A stretch of DNA of 64,000 nucleotides from Bacillota bacterium (GTDB lineage Bacteria > Bacillota > UBA4882 > UBA8346), in contig JAFABB010000044.1 of NCBI GenBank assembly GCA_023426245.1, positions 35,410 through 99,409 on the forward strand, given 5' to 3'. The position numbers and the translations under genes were made by a program. The notes beneath the pieces were generated by a model. It was not told the DNA's origin and searched no databases. It saw nothing but the letters and a program-made list of their open reading frames with translations. Shown here one piece after another: positions 60,164 to 64,000 of this stretch (its first letter is position 1; every line of letters begins with the position of its first letter).

Positions 60164-61045
60164 TTATTCTTTCAAAGATCCTACCATGACCCCTTTGATG
60201 AAATATTTCTGCAGGAACGGATACAGACACAAAATCGGCAGCGTTGCAACGATAATCACCGCATATTTAATGGTTTCACTGACCATTTCCTGATCACCCA
60301 CATTCGCTCCCATCGCCATTTGGAAAGAATCATTCATCAGCAAAATTTCCCGCAAAATAAGTTGCAACGGAAACAGTTGCCTGTCCTGGAGGAAAATCAT
60401 TGCCTGAAACCAGGCATTCCAGTGACCCACTCCGTAAAACAGGATCATTACAGCGAGCGTTGGCATAGCCAACGGAATGATAATCCGAAACAAGATTGTC
60501 AGGTGCCCGGCGCCGTCCATCTTGGCTGATTCTTCAATACTGTCGGGTATAGACATAAAGGCAGTCCGCATAATAATCAGATTAAAGGTATTGATGGCCG
60601 TCGGCAAGATTAATGCCCATAGCGTATTATTGAGGTGCAATCCTTTGACTGTCAAATATAAAGGTATTAAACCCCCATTGAAGAACATGGTGAACACAAT
60701 GAGGAACATGATCGCTTTGCCCCACAAAACATTTTTCCGCGATAAAAAATAAGCCCCCAAAGAAGTCATGATAATATTAACAGCCACACCCACTGTCACC
60801 AAAAAACAGGTATTCAGATATCCAGTAAAGATATTAGGATTTTTAAAGACCGCTTGATAGGCGCCAAGTGAAAAACCCAATGGTTTATAAAGAAGCCCGA
60901 TGTGAGCCATAATCCGATATGGATTACTTAAGGAAGCAAAAATAATGTACAGGAACGGATATAAGGTAATTGCAATTAAAAACGTCAATATGGTGATGTT
61001 AATAAAATTAAAAACGTGGTCATTTCTACTTTTAAGATCACTCAT
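60164..61045 (-). CDS. carbohydrate ABC transporter permease (LplC/YtcP type)
   Basis: A 293-residue permease with six predicted helices. The EAA loop reads IEESAKMDGAGHLTILFRIIIPLAMPT near residues 179-205. MFFNGGLIPLYL near 120 and the C-terminal YPFLQKYFIKGVMVGSLKE are diagnostic for the LplC/YtcP branch, which takes up uronic-acid oligosaccharides such as rhamnogalacturonan fragments. It pairs with the LplB-type gene upstream, 15 bases away, and needs an ATPase encoded elsewhere. Confidence 0.92.
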   Translation of the reverse strand: MSDLKSRNDHVFNFINITILTFLIAITLYPFLYIIFASLSNPYRIMAHIGLLYKPLGFSLGAYQAVFKNPNIFTGYLNTCFLVTVGVAVNIIMTSLGAYFLSRKNVLWGKAIMFLIVFTMFFNGGLIPLYLTVKGLHLNNTLWALILPTAINTFNLIIMRTAFMSIPDSIEESAKMDGAGHLTILFRIIIPLAMPTLAVMILFYGVGHWNAWFQAMIFLQDRQLFPLQLILREILLMNDSFQMAMGANVGDQEMVSETIKYAVIIVATLPILCLYPFLQKYFIKGVMVGSLKE

Positions 61046-61060
61046 TGATGTTTATCCCCC

Positions 61061-62017
61061 TTACCACAAACTAGATTCTTTGGTCCGCTTACTGAGCCAA
61101 TTGGCAACTATCAGGAACCCAAAATTAATCGCCGAATTAAACAAACCCACTGCAGTACTATAACTCCAATTAAATTCCTGGAGACCTTTCCGGTAGACAA
61201 AAGAGGAAATCACATCGGAAGTGTCATAAATGGCCGGATTATATAAGAGAATAATCTTTTCAAAACCGACATTTAGAATATTACCCATCCGCAAGATCAA
61301 CATGACCAAAATCGTCGGTAGAATTCCCGGTAGGGCCACATGCCAGATTTGCCGTAAACGACCGGCGCCATCCATTTTGGCCGCTTCATAAAGCTGAGGA
61401 TCTATGCCGGTCAGAGCAGCTAAATAAATAATGGAACCCCAGCCAATCTCTTGCCAGATTCCGGATATCACATAAACCGGCACAAACAGTCCCGGTTGAC
61501 TCAGCATGGCTACCGGATGCCACCCCAAAAAGCCCAGCAGGTAATTAATAATTCCATTCTCCGCCGTAAAATCCCTAATCAAACCGCAGATGACCACCAG
61601 GGAAATAAAATGGGGCATATAGGTGATTGTCTGGACCGCGCGTGAAAAATATTTATTATGCAATTCATTAATCAGCAATGCCAGAATGATCGGGGCAGGA
61701 AAACCAAAGAGTAATGAATTTATACTAATCAGAAAAGTATTCTTGATAATCCGCCCAAAATAATAGCTGCTGAAAAAGTCGGAAAAATTTTTAAACCCGA
61801 TCCAGGGACTATGGATGATGCCCTGAATGGGGGAAAAATCCTTAAATGCAATGATCGCTCCGTAGATTGGAACATAATTAAATAGTAAATAAAAGGCAAC
61901 CACCGGTAGGGCTAAAAAATATAGAGTGCGATTATAGTAAAAATCCGACTTCACTCTGGACCAAAAACTCCTGGGTGAAGCTTCGTATGGCATTAGTTTA
62001 GCCAGCTGCATGCTCAT
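61061..62017 (-). CDS. ABC transporter permease (LplB/YteP type)
   Basis: A 318-residue permease with six transmembrane segments. FYLLFNYVPIYGAIIAFKDFSP near residues 41-62 is the LplB-family opening, and YEAAKMDGAGRLRQIWHVALPGI near 206-228 is the EAA loop. The start at 62017 has GGAGGAGG in front; the longer frame to 62125 would cross the operator. It is first in the leftward operon LplB-LplC-GH88, driven from the divergent region at 62.0-62.3 kb. Confidence 0.92.
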   Translation of the reverse strand: MSMQLAKLMPYEASPRSFWSRVKSDFYYNRTLYFLALPVVAFYLLFNYVPIYGAIIAFKDFSPIQGIIHSPWIGFKNFSDFFSSYYFGRIIKNTFLISINSLLFGFPAPIILALLINELHNKYFSRAVQTITYMPHFISLVVICGLIRDFTAENGIINYLLGFLGWHPVAMLSQPGLFVPVYVISGIWQEIGWGSIIYLAALTGIDPQLYEAAKMDGAGRLRQIWHVALPGILPTILVMLILRMGNILNVGFEKIILLYNPAIYDTSDVISSFVYRKGLQEFNWSYSTAVGLFNSAINFGFLIVANWLSKRTKESSLW

Positions 62018-62105
62018 AAACGCCTCCTCCTTTAATCTGAATTTTAAAATACATTTCATGAATCCTAAACCGATATCATCATAATCTGGAATTTTCATAA
62101 CTGTA

Positions 62106-62128
62106 AAGGTGAATAAAACTTTCACCTT
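62106..62128. promoter_or_regulatory. 23-bp palindromic operator, site 2
   Basis: AAGGTGAA, seven bases, then TTCACCTT, followed by AA. It matches site 1 at 56669 in arms and spacing. It lies in the intergenic region between the divergent permease (start 62017) and binding-protein (start 62278) genes and could control both directions. Confidence 0.72.
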
Positions 62129-62277
62129 AACCGGTATCCAAAATTTAATTACAATAATGTTAATAGATTGTTAATACAGATAATCCATTGTAATATAGAA
62201 GAAGGGAGGAGAAATATCTTTTTATTCTTACATGGAATCCAGATTATACTTTGATATTTTAAGGGAGGAACACACAA

Positions 62278-63855
62278 GTGATCAGACAATACTCTTTTAG
62301 AGTTATGGCCTTATTGTTCGTTGTATTAATAAGTACCACGGCAATATTCGCTAAAAATGTTTATCCAATTAAAACCGATACCGTTTTAACCTGCTGGGCG
62401 CCATTAAATACCAATACCGCCTTAGCTTATAAAAATATAGGCGATACTCCGCTTTATAAAGAACTGGAAAAAAAGACCGGTGTCAAAGTAAAATTTATTC
62501 ATCCTGTAGCCGGTAACGAACTGGAACAATTTAATATTATGCTGGCTGCGGGTAATCTGCCGGATATCATTGAATTTTATTGGTTTACCATTCCCGGCGG
62601 CGCTGAGAAAGCTTTAAAAGACGGCTATATTGTGCCCCTTAACGGTTATCTTGACAAAGATGCGCCCAATTTAAAAAAAGTCATCAACTCCAATAAGGAT
62701 ATCGCCAAACAAGTAAAGACCGATTCAGGAAAAATAGCTGTTTTCCCCTTCGTACGTATGGAAGACTCCTTGCTGGTTTTTAGCGGCCCCTTCTTACGAA
62801 ACGATTGGATGAAAGAATTGGGTTTAAGTGTTCCAACAACCATTGATGATTGGTATCGTGTTTTAAAAGCCTTCAAGGAAAAGAAAAATTGTTCCGCTCC
62901 ATTAACTTTTTTCTATGGCTCCAATCCAAATACCAATGCTCTTGCCACCACCAACGCCTTTGTGGGGGCATTCGGCACCACCATGGATTTTTATCTGAAT
63001 AAAAACAAAGTGGTTTATGGACCGACTCAACCGCAATACAAAAATTTTCTGGCGACTTTTCACAAATGGTATGATGAAGGACTGATTGATAAAAATTTTG
63101 GACTCATTGACCGCAAAACCATTGATGCCAAAATGTCTAATGGCCAGGCGGGTGCCTCCATTGGCAATACCGGCAATGGTATCGGCCGTTATATGGATGC
63201 CAATGGAAATAATCCCAAATATGATCTGATCGCTGCCCCCTATCCCACTTTAGTCAAGGGCGCGACCCCCGAATTTGGCCATAGGACGCAAAAGGTCGGT
63301 CTGACCGATACCATGGCTGCAATCACCAGTAGTTGCAAAAATAAAAAACTGGCTGCCCAATGGCTCGATTATGGTTATAGCGAAGAAGGACATATGCTCT
63401 TTAACTTCGGCATCAAAGATGTCAGTTATAATCTGGTCAATGGTTATCCCAAATACTCCAGTCTGTTGCTGAATAACCCCGACGGTTTAAATTTCGGCCA
63501 AGCCCTCGCCAGTTATACCCGGGCAAATTATAATGGGTCTTTTGTCCAAGATACTCGTTATCAAGAGCAGTATTTGCAACGTCCACAACAAAAAAATGCC
63601 GTCACCATCTGGATGAAAACCAATGAAGCCAAACATTTGCTGCCTAATTTGACTCCGACGCTGGAAGAAAGCACCGAACTGGCTAAAATTAAAAATGAAA
63701 TCAATACCTATCGGGATGAAATGACTCTCAAATTCATTATGGGCATCGAACCCCTCGATAATTTTGATAAATATGTGGCCACTTTGAAAAAAATGGGCGC
63801 CGACCAGGCGATTCAAATTTACCAAACTGCCTTAAACCGTTATAAGGACCGGTAA
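62278..63855 (+). CDS. extracellular sugar-binding protein of the LplA type
   Basis: A 525-residue substrate-binding protein for the LplBC permease pair, transcribed divergently from it. The Sec signal peptide covers residues 1-25 (hydrophobic 9-23, likely cleavage after IFA), with no lipobox Cys. The mature domain shows LYKELEKKTGVKVKF, LPDIIEFYW and GPFLRNDWMKELGLSVPTTIDDW near 170-192, family hallmarks. GTG 62278 lies behind AGGGAGGA. An insertion element begins 22 bases after its stop. Confidence 0.92.
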   Translation: MIRQYSFRVMALLFVVLISTTAIFAKNVYPIKTDTVLTCWAPLNTNTALAYKNIGDTPLYKELEKKTGVKVKFIHPVAGNELEQFNIMLAAGNLPDIIEFYWFTIPGGAEKALKDGYIVPLNGYLDKDAPNLKKVINSNKDIAKQVKTDSGKIAVFPFVRMEDSLLVFSGPFLRNDWMKELGLSVPTTIDDWYRVLKAFKEKKNCSAPLTFFYGSNPNTNALATTNAFVGAFGTTMDFYLNKNKVVYGPTQPQYKNFLATFHKWYDEGLIDKNFGLIDRKTIDAKMSNGQAGASIGNTGNGIGRYMDANGNNPKYDLIAAPYPTLVKGATPEFGHRTQKVGLTDTMAAITSSCKNKKLAAQWLDYGYSEEGHMLFNFGIKDVSYNLVNGYPKYSSLLLNNPDGLNFGQALASYTRANYNGSFVQDTRYQEQYLQRPQQKNAVTIWMKTNEAKHLLPNLTPTLEESTELAKIKNEINTYRDEMTLKFIMGIEPLDNFDKYVATLKKMGADQAIQIYQTALNRYKDR

Positions 63856-63876
63856 TATTTTCTCTCAAACGATAAA

Positions 63877-64000
63877 GGGGCTGTCTCAAAAGAGACAGTC
63901 TCTTAGTATATCAAAGGGATCGAAAGAGCAAGAAAAATATAGTAAAATATACATATGAAAAGACAAAACAATAAAAAAGTAACCTTTAAAGAATACACAA
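63877..64000 (+). mobile_element. IS1182-type insertion sequence (left part, cut by window edge)
   Basis: The terminal sequence GGGGCTGTCTCAAAA at 63877 and the adjacent GAGACAGTCTC fold are typical of IS1182-family ends. The transposase gene begins at 63955. The right end lies outside the window. Confidence 0.75.
63955..64000 (+). CDS. IS1182-type transposase (partial, N-terminus only)
   Basis: Only 15 codons are visible: MKRQNNKKVTFKEYT. The F-K-x-Y-T pattern right after a basic start resembles the N-terminus of IS1182 transposases (FKPYxxxQLxLLP). The call rests mainly on the preceding terminal repeat. Confidence 0.55.
   Translation, partial: MKRQNNKKVTFKEYT

Noticed and set aside
1..64000. 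CRISPR array
   Set aside because: No regularly spaced short direct repeats were seen, and no cas-like genes are present.

Overview
The window looks like a chromosome segment of a strictly anaerobic bacterium, most likely of the Bacillota (Firmicutes). Evidence: a two-subunit iron-sulfur fumarase, an rph-rdgB-yfcE run, strong GGAGG ribosome binding sites with many GTG/TTG starts, a C-GCAxxG-C-C protein, and oxygen-sensitive molybdenum and [NiFe] enzymes. The species cannot be named from sequence alone. Neither of the two sugar-binding proteins carries a lipobox, which hints at a diderm Bacillota, but only weakly.

Layout. 1-5.5 kb is housekeeping: an M42 peptidase (cut by the window edge), an unusual carbamoyltransferase, a 48-residue Cys-rich protein, fumarase alpha/beta, RNase PH, XTP/dITP pyrophosphatase and a phosphodiesterase. 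A tRNA-Pro(UGG) with its own promoter and terminator follows at 5.6 kb. 5.7-10.6 kb is an accessory zone with an IS200-type element, a DUF2935 protein, a MATE pump, relics of a tyrosine integrase and of an IS256-type transposase, and a free methionine sulfoxide reductase.

Two ~245-bp direct repeats at 10.66 and 43.35 kb each contain the 3' end of tRNA-Pro plus its terminator. They bracket 32.7 kb that reads as a metabolic island. It holds molybdenum cofactor genes (mog, moaA, moaC, a MOSC protein), a Mn-dependent pyrophosphatase, a sigma-54 activator, a nine-gene maturation cluster (18.6-26.6 kb) of the kind found next to Desulfovibrio-type aldehyde oxidoreductase, and a second operon (27.1-42.6 kb). 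The second operon encodes a HycB-like ferredoxin, a D. gigas MOP-type aldehyde oxidoreductase, a flavin/HdrB-like Fe-S protein, a complete membrane-bound group-4 [NiFe] hydrogenase and hypA, a hypC-hypD fusion and hypB. Both operons start with near-perfect sigma-54 promoters and carry the same three-site upstream activator array with identical internal spacing, so they form one regulon. I infer an aldehyde-oxidising, hydrogen-evolving, ion-translocating complex: a formate-hydrogenlyase architecture with a molybdenum hydroxylase in place of formate dehydrogenase. Its most unusual part is a 1272-residue antiporter-like subunit made of two and a half fused modules.

43.7-53.5 kb is a sugar-acid catabolic locus: AraC regulator, enolase-superfamily dehydratase, ABC sugar transporter without ATPase, two Gfo/Idh/MocA oxidoreductases and a UPF0303-like protein. 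54.0-56.3 kb encodes an NfnAB/SudAB-like flavoprotein pair whose large subunit is frameshifted. 56.3-56.6 kb holds further relics, including a second integrase tail. 56.7-63.9 kb is an uronide-utilisation cluster (DUF2264/GH154-like and GH88 hydrolases, LplB/LplC-type permeases, binding protein) sharing a 23-bp palindromic operator at two sites. The window ends inside an IS1182-type element.
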